64,000 nt of DNA from Scopulibacillus daqui. Lineage in GTDB: Bacteria; Bacillota; Bacilli; Bacillales; Sporolactobacillaceae. The stretch is taken from NCBI RefSeq assembly GCF_016908855.1, contig NZ_JAFBER010000006.1:62001-126000 (forward strand). The letters are read 5' to 3'. The position numbers and the translations under genes were made by a program. The notes under the pieces were generated by a model. It saw only the letters and a list, made by a program, of their open reading frames with translations, was not told the origin of the DNA and ran no database searches. Below, one piece after another: positions 37,618-46,140 of this stretch; positions within the stretch are counted from its first letter, which is position 1, and each line of letters starts with the position of its first letter.

Positions 37618-37821
37618 TTACTTTTGGTTTTGGCTTTTCTTAGCTTGAGATTGTTGGTTTTTCTGACGTACTGATTGAACGTCAGTTTCGCTAGCAAATT
37701 CTGTGCCAAATTGGCCGGCTTGACCAGCTTGACCAGCTTGCATTTTACCTGCAGCTTGACGGTTTTGTTGTTTAACGTGTTCAGCGTTAGTTCCAGCAGG
37801 TGTCATATTGCGCTTTGCCAT
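37618..37821 (-). CDS. sspE: Gamma-type small acid-soluble spore protein
   Basis: 67-residue Gln/Asn/Ala-rich protein stored in the spore core as an amino-acid reserve. It shows the family pattern FGTEFASETDVQSVRQKN near the C-terminus and NAEHVKQQNRQAAGK in the first half, with AGQAGQAGQ in between. It is shorter than B. subtilis SspE and has only one full FGTEFASET unit. Start at MAKRN, with GGAGGTGAT 5 bases upstream. There is no GPR cleavage site typical of alpha/beta SASP, as expected for this type. Confidence 0.9.
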   Translation of the reverse strand: MAKRNMTPAGTNAEHVKQQNRQAAGKMQAGQAGQAGQFGTEFASETDVQSVRQKNQQSQAKKSQNQK

Positions 37822-38011
37822 TGGTATCACCTCCACAATAATAATGTAACCATTGTATTTTTCTTTTATGTAAAAGAGGAGCGTTTTTTTATCTCGCTTT
37901 CTGCCTTAAAGGGAAAAATCATCCTGTTCAGCAGTCTCAATAACCATCAGTTAATGAGTGCATTCAAAAATGGATATAACTAAACATATATGAAGAAAGG
38001 GTGATCATTTT

Positions 38012-38188
38012 ATGTATAACGGAAGGGATTTTACGGCATTATCTATGATTCCAAAAGCCGAATGGAAGGACGATGAACTCGCTTACTTTCACCATTGTTT
38101 ACAACAATTAACACCTTATTTAAACAGTGAAGGTGTTGAAATAAGAACTGAAGTCGTTAAAGAGATTGAATCAAGAGGCGGTTTATAA
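38012..38188 (+). CDS. 58-residue conserved hypothetical protein
   Basis: MYNGRDFTALSMIPKAEW then KDDELAYFHHCLQQLTPYL, ending in EVVKEIESRGGL. Predicted to be a small helical soluble protein. AAAGGGTG lies about 10 bases before the ATG. It lies between sspE and mutY, in the same region where B. subtilis has yfh/yga small genes. Function unknown. Confidence 0.7.
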   Translation: MYNGRDFTALSMIPKAEWKDDELAYFHHCLQQLTPYLNSEGVEIRTEVVKEIESRGGL

Positions 38189-38222
38189 GAAATTCGCTGC
38201 ATTGCTTTTTATAAATAATAAA

Positions 38223-38252
38223 TAAAGTCTGATCCGCTAAGAGATCAGACCT
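38223..38252 (-). terminator. Terminator of mutY
   Basis: On the minus strand GGTCTGATC/GATCAGACT hairpin followed by TTATTTATT; overlaps the mutY stop. Confidence 0.75.
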
Positions 38253-39334
38253 TGCTTGATTTTATCAACTATTTTTTGATGAGAAACAGGGAATGGGAAT
38301 TTCTCTAATTGCCCCAATGATGCCCATTGTTCATCCTTTTCGGCTGAAATCCTTTGTTCTATGGACCCAGCAAATAAACTTAAATGCCACTTTAAATGAG
38401 TAAATGTATGTTGTATATTAATGTTTACATCATTTATTTTAACTGGAGCAGAATAATTTTTTTCTATATAGTCACGAACGCTTTCTTCGATACTTGTCTC
38501 AGGTGATTCTAAAGGAATCATCGGAAATTCCCATAATTTAGCGAGCAGTCCTTTTTCGGGCCGTTTTCTAATTAAGTATTCACCTGATTGGTTTTTCAGA
38601 ACAAGAACGGCAAAATGCAGGGGTTTAGGCGGCGTCTTTTTTTTCTTGACGGGGTATTCTGTTTGAACGCCTTCCTCATATGCCCCGCAATGAGCTGCAA
38701 GCGGGCATTGTTCACATTTCGCCTGTTTGGGTTTGCAAATCAAGGCTCCGATTTCCATTAACCCTTGATTAAATGCTGAAGGATCACTTTCAGGAATGAT
38801 TCGGTAGATAATCTCTTCAAATAACCGCCTTGTTTTCTGTTTGGCTATATCATCGTCGATTAAAAAGACGCGGCTTAACACGCGCATTACATTGCCGTCA
38901 ACTGCCGGCTCCGGCCGGTCATAAGCGATGCTGAGCACAGCCCCTGCTGTATATGGCCCGATGCCTTTAATAGATAAAATATCATTTTTGTTATCGGGCA
39001 CACGACCCTGATAATTCTCAACAACTTCACGAACACCTTGTTGTAAATTGCGGGCGCGCGAATAGTACCCTAATCCTTCCCATATTTTAAGAACTGCTTC
39101 TTCATCTGCTGAAGCCAGATCTTGGGGTGTAGGGAACTTGGTAATAAAACGTTGGTAATAGGGAATAACTGTATCTACCTGTGTTTGCTGAAGCATCACT
39201 TCAGATACCCATATATAATAGGGATTTTTCGTTTGCCTCCATGGCAGATCGCGTTTGTATTTATAAAACCAGCGGATAAGATCTTGGTTAAATTGACTGA
39301 TGTTAAAGTTTTCCCAGTCTCGTTGCATTGTCAT
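38237..39334 (-). CDS. mutY: Adenine DNA glycosylase MutY
   Basis: Removes adenine opposite 8-oxoguanine. The 365-residue protein has a helix-hairpin-helix glycosylase domain (EVMLQQTQVDTVIPYY, LSIKGIGPYTAGAVLS, catalytic Asp in AVDGNVMRVLSR). A 4Fe-4S cluster loop follows, with four cysteines in CKPKQAKCEQCPLAAHC, and a C-terminal NUDIX-like domain (from about 235) reads the oxoG. RBS GGAGG is 6 bases from the ATG. It is divergent from yfhP, as in B. subtilis. Confidence 0.96.
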   Translation of the reverse strand: MTMQRDWENFNISQFNQDLIRWFYKYKRDLPWRQTKNPYYIWVSEVMLQQTQVDTVIPYYQRFITKFPTPQDLASADEEAVLKIWEGLGYYSRARNLQQGVREVVENYQGRVPDNKNDILSIKGIGPYTAGAVLSIAYDRPEPAVDGNVMRVLSRVFLIDDDIAKQKTRRLFEEIIYRIIPESDPSAFNQGLMEIGALICKPKQAKCEQCPLAAHCGAYEEGVQTEYPVKKKKTPPKPLHFAVLVLKNQSGEYLIRKRPEKGLLAKLWEFPMIPLESPETSIEESVRDYIEKNYSAPVKINDVNINIQHTFTHLKWHLSLFAGSIEQRISAEKDEQWASLGQLEKFPFPVSHQKIVDKIKQGLIS

Positions 39335-39497
39335 TCTAAGCCTCCGGGGTTAAAAGTTCTGGATAATTAGCCTTTATCATGTAAAAAGGGTTCCCAAGTT
39401 GTATACTAATAACATAGGATATATATGTCTACATATCGTATCTATAAAAATATTCATTGACAGTTATTCTGCTGTTGATAGGAGGGCAGAACGCATT

Positions 39498-40490
39498 ATG
39501 GATTCGGCTACACATATTGTAATGGGAATAGGGCTGGCGGGGCTCGCAACTATTGATCCTGTCGTTGCGCACAGCACTGCCAACATGCATGCTGTCCTAG
39601 CAGGAACCCTTGCTGGATCGATTATTCCTGATGTAGATACTGTACTAAAACTAAGAAATAATGCCGTGTATATTAGAAATCATCGGGGAATGACCCACTC
39701 CATTCCTGCGACTTTGCTGTGGCCGATTCTTTTAACTGCCCTGATCGCAATCTTTTTTCCGACAGTTAATAAGATTCATTTATGGTTATGGACGTTTATC
39801 AGTGTATTTCTCCATGTTTTCGCAGATATTTTTAACGCTTACGGCACGCAAGCCGTGAGACCTTTATCTTATCGCTGGATCGCCTTGGGCATGATAAACA
39901 TATTCGATCCGTTTATTTTCGGCATTCATTTAGCCGGCTTTATCCTTTGGTATTTCGTTGGCCAGCCATGGATGATTTTCTTAGCCATTTACGCTGTTTT
40001 GATCATTTATTATTTGTGGCGGGCAAGTGTCCACCATAAGATCGTTAACAGGGTAAAAGCCGAGCTGCCTGACGCTGTTGAAGTTTTTTTGTCGCCAACC
40101 CTGCGCTGGTCGCAATATCATTTGGCCGTTAAAGGCGAAAAGCATTACTATGTTGGTGAAATAACCGCTGATGGCATTAGCATTATCGATACATTTACAA
40201 GAAAGCCGGTACCAAACAACGATGTGATAAAGGCCGCCAAAGAAGATAAAAATCTCCATGCTTTTCTTTCCTTTTCCCCTATCCACAGATGGGAAATCAA
40301 TTCTTTCGAAAAGGGGTACGAAGTAAAGTTTATTGATTTAAGATATCTTTCAAAAGGCCATTATCCATTTGTCGCGGCAGTCTGGCTTGATAATAACTTA
40401 AATATTATCAGCTCATATACCGGCTGGGTATACAGCGACAAAAAGCTTAGAAAAAAACTTTTGCCTGCACGAAGAGAAAGAAGGGCTTAA
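39498..40490 (+). CDS. yfhP: YfhP-family membrane-bound metal-dependent hydrolase
   Basis: 330-residue protein of the DUF457/YdjM type. It has four or more membrane segments in the first half and metal-binding residues in MDSATHIVMG, GSIIPDVDTVLKL and HRGMTHS. The second half is a soluble domain. The start at ATG 39498 gives the family N-terminus; the frame upstream to 39399 lacks an RBS. Catalytic substrate is unknown. It keeps its B. subtilis place beside mutY and yfhH. Confidence 0.9.
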   Translation: MDSATHIVMGIGLAGLATIDPVVAHSTANMHAVLAGTLAGSIIPDVDTVLKLRNNAVYIRNHRGMTHSIPATLLWPILLTALIAIFFPTVNKIHLWLWTFISVFLHVFADIFNAYGTQAVRPLSYRWIALGMINIFDPFIFGIHLAGFILWYFVGQPWMIFLAIYAVLIIYYLWRASVHHKIVNRVKAELPDAVEVFLSPTLRWSQYHLAVKGEKHYYVGEITADGISIIDTFTRKPVPNNDVIKAAKEDKNLHAFLSFSPIHRWEINSFEKGYEVKFIDLRYLSKGHYPFVAAVWLDNNLNIISSYTGWVYSDKKLRKKLLPARRERRA

Positions 40491-40507
40491 TCCGCCCTTC
40501 TTTTCTT
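40478..40507 (+). terminator. Terminator of yfhP
   Basis: AGAAGGGC/GCCCTTCTTTT hairpin (loop TTAATCC) that includes the yfhP stop. Confidence 0.75.
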
Positions 40508-40565
40508 ATAGGCTGGAGGTGGATGTTTTTTTAATATTGCTGATATTTCAGTGCGTACTGCCGCT

Positions 40566-40886
40566 TTATTCAGGCTGTTTCTTAACCAGCATTGATATTG
40601 GAAAAGCGGCAAGCTCATCAGAATTTCCCCGATATCCCCAGGCAAAGGTCCCATTCATATAAGAAATTTTAAAAGAAGCACCCGGGTCTCCGGCAATTTG
40701 ATAGATTTCCCCAGGCTTAAATTGCGACGGATCCATTAAGTAAGCTTTTGCCATCTGTGCTTTTCTTTCATAGACAGCAAATTCATTAACAATCCCCATT
40801 TGTTCCGCTTTCTTGGCCTTTTCATTCAATCTGGCAATCTCCTGGCGCAATTCATATTCTGTCATTTGACTATATCTTTTTTCCAT
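40566..40886 (-). CDS. yfhH: YfhH family protein (DUF1811)
   Basis: 106 residues: an N-terminal helical hairpin (MTEYELRQEIARLNEKAKKA...ERKAQMAKAYL), then an SH3-like beta domain (FKPGEIYQIAGDPGASFKI, FAWGYR). Family function unknown. RBS GGGGG lies 8-9 bases before the ATG. It follows recX on the same strand (68 bp), the usual Bacillus neighbourhood. Confidence 0.9.
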   Translation of the reverse strand: MEKRYSQMTEYELRQEIARLNEKAKKAEQMGIVNEFAVYERKAQMAKAYLMDPSQFKPGEIYQIAGDPGASFKISYMNGTFAWGYRGNSDELAAFPISMLVKKQPE

Positions 40887-40954
40887 AACGGCTTTCCCCC
40901 TGATAGGAATGAACTAGTACTATTATACATAAATGAATAAAAAAGCAAAAAGCT

Positions 40955-41776
40955 TCACATCTCATCATCGCATTCAGATTCCTGAATAAACCGTTCAATA
41001 AGAGAAGCAGAAAATCCTTTCCGGAACAGGTACTGCTTTATTTTCTGATCCCGCTCCCAGCCGGTATATTTTCTGTATTTCTTGAGAGCTTTCTCTCCTT
41101 GATAGCAAATAGCTTTCCATTCTTCTTCATCCGACTTGGAAAAAGCATCTTCTAAAACGGCGCTGATCGTATCTAAATAGAAGCCTCTTTGCAGAAGCAG
41201 CCGGGAGAGGCGCTGCTTTTCCTCAACGGCCGAACGCTTTGAACCGGATCCCATTTTCTTTTTTATAAACCTAAGAGCATTCTCATATTGTTCTTGGGGT
41301 GCGTATTGATCAAGCGCTGCCTTAGCCGTTTTCTCACTCACTCCAGATTGGATCAGCTCGCGAAAAATATAGTTCGGACCTTTGGTTGTTAAGCGTTTCC
41401 TTGATCTTACAAATGCTTCAGCAAACACTTTATCATTTAATAGATTCTCACGAGACAGCCTATGAATGATTTGCTCTATTTTCGGTCTTTCACAGCCTTT
41501 TTTTAATAAATAGTCTGCCAATTCCCGCTTTGATCGCATACGATATGATAAGTAGTTTAACGCAAGATGATAGATTTTCACCAAGCTTTCTTCGGATCGT
41601 ATAGCGTTTAACTTTTCTTGCGAAAGCTCTAACCCTTTTCTTAATTCATTCGCAACAAGAACATCTTCATGAACATTAAGAGTCATCACACTGCCGTTTT
41701 CCTGCTTAATATCAACGTAAAAATAACCTTTATTTTTTTCATCTACCCGCAATTTACTTATTTGATACACGATCAA
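40955..41776 (-). CDS. recX: Regulatory protein RecX
   Basis: 273-residue all-helical protein that binds RecA filaments and modulates recombination. It contains tandem RecX three-helix repeats: ALNYLSYRMRSKRELADYL, LNDKVFAEAFVRSRKRL, GPNYIFRELIQSGVSE and a C-terminal copy near QYLFRKGFSASLIERFI. Length and order match the long Bacillus RecX. It is divergent from yfhF and precedes yfhH. Confidence 0.93.
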   Translation of the reverse strand: MIVYQISKLRVDEKNKGYFYVDIKQENGSVMTLNVHEDVLVANELRKGLELSQEKLNAIRSEESLVKIYHLALNYLSYRMRSKRELADYLLKKGCERPKIEQIIHRLSRENLLNDKVFAEAFVRSRKRLTTKGPNYIFRELIQSGVSEKTAKAALDQYAPQEQYENALRFIKKKMGSGSKRSAVEEKQRLSRLLLQRGFYLDTISAVLEDAFSKSDEEEWKAICYQGEKALKKYRKYTGWERDQKIKQYLFRKGFSASLIERFIQESECDDEM

Positions 41777-41851
41777 TCACCGCCGCATCTATTATAGTTT
41801 CCAGTCATTAAATCATTTTAAGGGATTCCCTGTTAAAGGAGTGAGGTTGTT

Positions 41852-42757
41852 TTGAATCTCTTAATTACGGGAGGGACTGGTTTTATTGGACGAGCGTTGT
41901 CCAAGCATTTCAGCAGCTTGGAGCATCATGTATATATTCTTACAAGACGTGCCGTCATTAGTCATCAATCCCAATATATTCATTATGTCCAATGGCTGAC
42001 TGACAGACGCTCTCCTCTTCATCAACTGCCGCCCATTGATGTTGTTATTAACCTTGCCGGAGCGCCAATTTACGATGAGCGCTGGACTGAATCTAAGAAA
42101 AAAGAAATTTTAAAAAGCCGTCTGCATGCAACTAAAGCACTTATTCACTTATTAGAAAACATGCCGAAGAAACCATTCTTATTGATCAGCGCTTCCTCCG
42201 TCGGCTACTACGGTGCATCTAGGACGCAAATGTTCACAGAAGAATCCAGCTTCGACGGCAGCGAATTTTTAGCTGATGTCAGTTATCGCTGGGAGAAAGA
42301 GGCGATGCGGGCGGAACAGCTTGGCATCAGAACCGTACTGGCAAGGTTCGGACTTGTACTTGACGCAAATGATGGCGTACTGCCTAAGCTGCTCCTGCCT
42401 TATAGATACTTTATCGGAGGCACAATCGGTTCTGGAAAGCAATGGGTATCATGGATTCATATCGATGATCTTGTCCGCCTCATAGATTTCATTATTAAGC
42501 ATCCCTATTTAGAGGGCCCCATAAATGTCACTGCTCCTTCTCCTGTAAAGATGAAAGAATTTGGACAAACAATTGGGAAGGTTATGAAGCGCCCGCATTG
42601 GTTAATATTCCCGGCTTTTATCTTAAAACTTATCTTTGGAGAAATAAGTGAACTTTTCATTAAAGGACAAAAAGTCATGCCTAAAAAAGCCCTTACAGCC
42701 TCATTTGTTTATCAATATCCGAGCCTTGAAGAAGCATTAAAAAGTCTTTTAAATTGA
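41852..42757 (+). CDS. yfhF: TIGR01777 epimerase-family NAD(P)-binding protein (YfhF)
   Basis: 301-residue Rossmann-fold protein of the extended SDR type. N-terminal nucleotide loop ITGGTGFIGRAL, VVINLAGAPI, SASSVGYYGA, and the family C-terminal MPKKALTASFVYQYPSLEEAL. Substrate unknown. The TTG start is 5 bases after GGAGTGAGG. Divergent from recX, as in B. subtilis. Confidence 0.92.
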   Translation: MNLLITGGTGFIGRALSKHFSSLEHHVYILTRRAVISHQSQYIHYVQWLTDRRSPLHQLPPIDVVINLAGAPIYDERWTESKKKEILKSRLHATKALIHLLENMPKKPFLLISASSVGYYGASRTQMFTEESSFDGSEFLADVSYRWEKEAMRAEQLGIRTVLARFGLVLDANDGVLPKLLLPYRYFIGGTIGSGKQWVSWIHIDDLVRLIDFIIKHPYLEGPINVTAPSPVKMKEFGQTIGKVMKRPHWLIFPAFILKLIFGEISELFIKGQKVMPKKALTASFVYQYPSLEEALKSLLN

Positions 42758-42862
42758 TGATAAATTCTATTCCCATTTTATCAAAAACAGGATATAATAA
42801 TCTAAATTTCATATACCAATACTTGTTTCAAACAGAATATTTTCTCTCGTTTTTAATAACCT

Positions 42863-42932
42863 TAACGGGAAGGCAATTGGTGCGCCGCCAAAGTTTCTTT
42901 GGTCCTAGTGGGTTCGATTCCCATCCCGGCAG
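42863..42932 (+). ncRNA. tRNA-like element (pseudo-tRNA)
   Basis: A tRNA-style T arm is present and perfect: GTGGG-TTCGATT-CCCAT (42908-42924). Before it is a D-arm-like GGC-AATTGGTGC-GCC (42872-42886) and an anticodon-like hairpin CCAAA-GTTTC-TTTGG (42888-42902). The acceptor pairs only partly (CGGG/CCCG plus an outer T-A). The anticodon loop has five bases, or seven without U33 if one pair opens, so normal decoding is unlikely. No CCA is encoded. A short frame over the region is an artefact. It may be a decayed tRNA or a dedicated tRNA-like RNA. Confidence 0.55.
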
Positions 42933-43028
42933 GCATATGGAAACTCCCTCGTCCGCTTAGAGACGAATGTTCCTGTTAATAGTGTTTTATATTATTTTGG
43001 GGCGGGTCCCCACTGGGAGGTATGCATT

Positions 43029-43583
43029 ATATTAAAGAAACGTAACCTTTCGGAGTGTGGCGTATTGTTTCAGCTCATGCAGCATCCTGAAGTGTTCCCT
43101 TTTGTCCGGCACAAAGCCCAGACATTAGAAGAATATCAGTTAATTGTTCAAGAAATGATTAGAAAAGAAGCAAATAATGAAATCATTTCCCGTACGGTTA
43201 TAGATGAACATCGACAACCTATCGGCACAATCACTTTATATGACATTGTTGATAATAAAGGGTTTTTGGGAACATGGATTGGCAGGCCTTATTTTGGCAA
43301 AGGCTATAACCAAAGCGCCAAAGAAGCCTTTTTTTCTGAACTTTTTCTTGAGAAAGCGATCCAAACAATTTATTTGAAAATTCGAAAATATAATGTCCGT
43401 TCTCAAAAAGCCGCTGAAAAAATACCTTATGCCCAGGTTGTCGAACACCCTGTTTTACAATTCGCTGACCACGATCCTAACCTGTTTCATTTATACGAAA
43501 TTACAAGAGAGCGTTACATCCTTCATAAGCAATATATTCAATCTTTCTCATTAAATATAGATACCTTGAAAGAGGAAGCATAG
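43029..43583 (+). CDS. GNAT acetyltransferase, RimJ/RimL type
   Basis: N-acetyltransferase of about 184 residues. Acetyl-CoA site region: FLGTWIGRPYFGKGYNQSAKE, followed by IYLKIRKYNVRSQKAAEK. The first conventional start is TTG at 43065, but the conserved N-terminus of relatives (MLKKRxLxE..VLFxLM) continues upstream in frame as LKKRNLSECGVLFQLM. The only codons in place are ATA (43029) and ATT (43026), which lie 8 and 5 bases after GGGAGG. I therefore annotate from ATA; TTG is the fallback. Substrate unknown. Confidence 0.82.
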   Translation: MLKKRNLSECGVLFQLMQHPEVFPFVRHKAQTLEEYQLIVQEMIRKEANNEIISRTVIDEHRQPIGTITLYDIVDNKGFLGTWIGRPYFGKGYNQSAKEAFFSELFLEKAIQTIYLKIRKYNVRSQKAAEKIPYAQVVEHPVLQFADHDPNLFHLYEITRERYILHKQYIQSFSLNIDTLKEEA

Positions 43584-43592
43584 CGCCGTTTG

Positions 43593-43637
43593 ACTCCCCC
43601 TTGGATGAACATCATCCGCTAGGGGGAGTTGCTTTTT
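43593..43637 (+). terminator. Terminator of the acetyltransferase gene
   Basis: ACTCCCCC/GGGGGAGT with an inner GGATG/CATCC stem, followed by TTTTT. Confidence 0.85.
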
Positions 43638-43731
43638 GTTTAAACACTCACTTTTTGGAAAAAATAATATTAAAGTTTTGTGGAGGAAAATAAATCCTCC
43701 TCACACTTATCCTTAACAAAGGAGTGATCAT

Positions 43732-43857
43732 ATGGGATCAAAGCGGGACAAGCATACGATTAATCGGTTCGATCATTTAAACAAAACACAATCCGTGCTT
43801 TATCAAAAAGAATTCAAAAGAGCCGACAGTGTCTATCAAAAAGGCAGAAAATCATAG
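43732..43857 (+). CDS. yfhE: YfhE-family small protein
   Basis: 41 residues, strongly basic: MGSKRDKHTINRFDHLNKTQ then VLYQKEFKRADSVYQK. The pattern and position next to yfhD and yfhF match B. subtilis yfhE. GGAGTGATC lies just upstream. The 5' region carries a TGTGGAGGA/TCCTCCTCACA hairpin (43679-43705). Function unknown; expression in sporulation is known for relatives. Confidence 0.75.
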   Translation: MGSKRDKHTINRFDHLNKTQSVLYQKEFKRADSVYQKGRKS

Positions 43858-43871
43858 GGAGGTTTTCTAAC

Positions 43872-44018
43872 ATGGAACGCAAATTTGATGATCATAAAGA
43901 AGGCATCGCTAAAAATGAAGATGTCCAATATACTCAAGCCCTCGATTCCGATGATCAAGAAGCCTTAGAACGTGCAAAGCAAGCCGACAAACGCGCCGAA
44001 AATGGTGCAGAAGGCTAA
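43872..44018 (+). CDS. yfhD: YfhD-family small protein
   Basis: 48-residue acidic protein: MERKFDDHKEGIAKNED, then VQYTQALDSDDQEALERAKQ with ADKRAEN. The DDQEAxxRAxxAD segment is the YfhD signature. It starts 14 bp after yfhE and ends 6 bp before a terminator, so both form one short operon. Function unknown. Confidence 0.8.
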   Translation: MERKFDDHKEGIAKNEDVQYTQALDSDDQEALERAKQADKRAENGAEG

Positions 44019-44022
44019 ATAA

Positions 44023-44066
44023 ATAAAAGCCCTGTATGGCCGTATGATCCATACAGGGCTTTTGCA
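44023..44066. terminator. Bidirectional terminator between yfhED and the gal cluster
   Basis: AAAAGCCCTGTATGG/CCATACAGGGCTTTT, 15-base arms, T-runs on both strands. Confidence 0.92.
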
Positions 44067-44067
44067 A

Positions 44068-44292
44068 TTATTCATCTTGATCGACAGATATCGGCTTCCA
44101 AAAAGATACGGCAAGAAACGCTAAGCCAAAGACGAGAATAACAATGCCCCACCAAAGATTCAGATTAATATGTTCGTGCGCTTTGTCCGGTGCGGCAAAC
44201 AATCCGTATCCGCCTATAAGCAATCCATAAAATGTAAAGAGGACACCAATGATTTTCCGAAGATCAAAATATCCCTGTTTCTGAGACCCCAT
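44068..44292 (-). CDS. 74-residue two-helix membrane protein, symporter partner
   Basis: Two hydrophobic helices (IIGVLFTFYGLLIGGYGLF and WWGIVILVFGLAFLAVSFW) joined by a short polar loop (AAPDKAHEHINLN), with an acidic C-terminus. It begins 12 bp after the sodium symporter stop, ends at the operon terminator, and so is co-transcribed with it. A role as a small accessory subunit of the symporter is inferred from this pairing only. Confidence 0.75.
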   Translation of the reverse strand: MGSQKQGYFDLRKIIGVLFTFYGLLIGGYGLFAAPDKAHEHINLNLWWGIVILVFGLAFLAVSFWKPISVDQDE

Positions 44293-44304
44293 TATTTTCC
44301 CTCC

Positions 44305-45921
44305 TTACCATAACCAAATATTAAGAATAACCAGGATAACTAGAGAAATGGCTGACAGAATGCCCGGCCGTTTATACCAAGCAAGATGTTTATAATTCGG
44401 CTTATCTGAATAGCAGTAAACCAAACCAGATAACTCTTCTTTCTTCTTAGGTTCAGTAAAGCAGCTGACCACGATCGTCACAACCATTGTGATCACCCAT
44501 GCGATTAACGCGCGCCAGAAGTTACTGGCTTGTGCCGATCCGTAGAACTCGGCTGGAATGGCAAAATAGGCAACAAAGGCGCCGACAACGCCGCAAAGCA
44601 ATCCCCAAAAGCCGCCCCAAGCTGTCGTTCGCTTCCAAAACATACCGAGTAAAAAAGTGCCGAACAGCGGCGCGTTAAAGAATGAGAATAATGTTTGCAT
44701 ATAGTCCATAACACTTGAATATCTGCCAGCGATGTATGCGGTTCCAATACTAACGATAATGCCGATGACAATGGACCAGCGGCCGACATTGATGTAATGC
44801 TTATCCGATGCATTCTTGTTAATATAAGCTTGATAAATATCGTAAGTAAAAATAGATGTAAATGCTGTAATGTTGCCTGCCATACCGCTCATAAAACTCG
44901 CCAGCATAGCTGTTAACCCCAAACCGAGAAGCCCCGGAGGATAATACCGCTGAATCAAGAGCGGCAAGGCTAAGTTATAGCTCGGACCGCCCGGCTTTCC
45001 AAGATTATGGAATAAAACAGCCGCAATAAGACCGGGAACAATAACCAAAAGCGGAACCACCATTTTAAAGAACGTTGCAAAGATTGGCGTATTTTGTGCC
45101 GACCGCAAGTTCTTTGCCGCAAATCCCCGCTGTACAACGAGAAAATCCGTTGTCCAATAACCAAAACCTAGAACAAAACCCAAGCCGAGAATAATCCCTA
45201 ACCAGCTGATGCCCATGGCATTTTGAGAGGCTTGCATGGTATCTCCCCATAGGTGGCCAAAGCTGTCCGGCAATTGCGCCAACATTTGATGCCAACCGCC
45301 CAACTCATGCAAACCCAGGAAAGGAATTGGCAAAAGACCTATCCAGATTAAGAAGAATTGTACGACTTCATTGTAGATTGAAGACGTCAAACCGCCTAAT
45401 CCAACATATATTAAAACAACAACAGCCGAAAATAAAATGCTTGTTGTCAGTGACCAGCCGATTAATACTTTAAAGATGAGACCCATTGAGTACAGGCTGA
45501 TGCCTGAAACAAGAATAGTCATCACTGCAAATGTCACCGCATTCAAGGCACGGGTTGCTTCATTATAGCGAAGCTTCAAGTACTCAGGAACAGACCGGAT
45601 TTTTGTTGCATAGTAGAATGGCATCATATACAACCCTAGGAACAGCATAGCCGGAATAGCGCCAACAAAATAGAAATGGGTTGTCATAATACCGTATTCG
45701 GCACCGTTTGCCGCCATACCCAGCAGCTCCAATGCGCCTAAGTTGGCTGACAAAAAAGCAAGACCCGTGATCCAAGTCGGTATGGAGCGGCCGGAAAGGA
45801 AGAAATCCTCGCCAGACTTCATATATTTTTTTAATAAAAAACCAATGCCAATGACGAAAATAAAATAAACGATAATGACAATATAATCAACAGCACCGGC
45901 ATCAAACAACGTTTTGTTCAT
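44305..45921 (-). CDS. Sodium:solute symporter (SSS), predicted galactose transporter
   Basis: 538-residue symporter with about 13-14 membrane segments. SSS signatures: EDFFLSGRSIPTWITGLAFL, YVGLGGLTSSIYNEVVQFF and YWTTDFLVVQRGFAAKN. It lies directly downstream of galE-galK-galT with its own promoter, so galactose (SglT-like) is the probable substrate. I use the ATG following GAGAGGGTG by 6 bases; a GTG three codons earlier overlaps the RBS. A small membrane protein gene follows in the same operon. Confidence 0.88.
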   Translation of the reverse strand: MNKTLFDAGAVDYIVIIVYFIFVIGIGFLLKKYMKSGEDFFLSGRSIPTWITGLAFLSANLGALELLGMAANGAEYGIMTTHFYFVGAIPAMLFLGLYMMPFYYATKIRSVPEYLKLRYNEATRALNAVTFAVMTILVSGISLYSMGLIFKVLIGWSLTTSILFSAVVVLIYVGLGGLTSSIYNEVVQFFLIWIGLLPIPFLGLHELGGWHQMLAQLPDSFGHLWGDTMQASQNAMGISWLGIILGLGFVLGFGYWTTDFLVVQRGFAAKNLRSAQNTPIFATFFKMVVPLLVIVPGLIAAVLFHNLGKPGGPSYNLALPLLIQRYYPPGLLGLGLTAMLASFMSGMAGNITAFTSIFTYDIYQAYINKNASDKHYINVGRWSIVIGIIVSIGTAYIAGRYSSVMDYMQTLFSFFNAPLFGTFLLGMFWKRTTAWGGFWGLLCGVVGAFVAYFAIPAEFYGSAQASNFWRALIAWVITMVVTIVVSCFTEPKKKEELSGLVYCYSDKPNYKHLAWYKRPGILSAISLVILVILNIWLW

Positions 45922-45944
45922 AGGCTTCACCCTCTCTTCGTTAT

Positions 45945-46026
45945 ATAAAAACGCTTACAATAACACCTTTATTATTTAAATTTATTAATTAATTTAAAAA
46001 TAATGCATATAGAAAGCGCTGTCAAT
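45945..46026. promoter_or_regulatory. Symporter promoter with operator-like and cre-like sites
   Basis: Minus-strand TTGACA (-35, complement of 46020-46025) and TATTTT (-10, complement of 45997-46002), spacer 17. AGAAAGCGCTGTCAA (46011-46025) covers the -35 and resembles cre. ATAAAAACGCTTACAA (45945-45960) is a second cre-like string. TTTATTAATTAATTT (45981-45995) lies just after the -10 and is repeated exactly upstream of galT. These suggest joint CcpA and ROK-repressor control. Confidence 0.6.
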
Positions 46027-46140
46027 ACTTTTGAAACTCAGCCTATAAGACGAAAGATTGAGTGATAGAAAAGTGAGCGTACATGGCTTGCACCTTCCCT
46101 CACTCCCCAAATCACCCATACATGAATGTCTGTGAAACAT

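Noticed and set aside
42754-42960. 68-residue open frame after yfhF
   Set aside because: It runs through the tRNA-like element, lacks an RBS and ends in unrelated sequence; the RNA structure is the better explanation.
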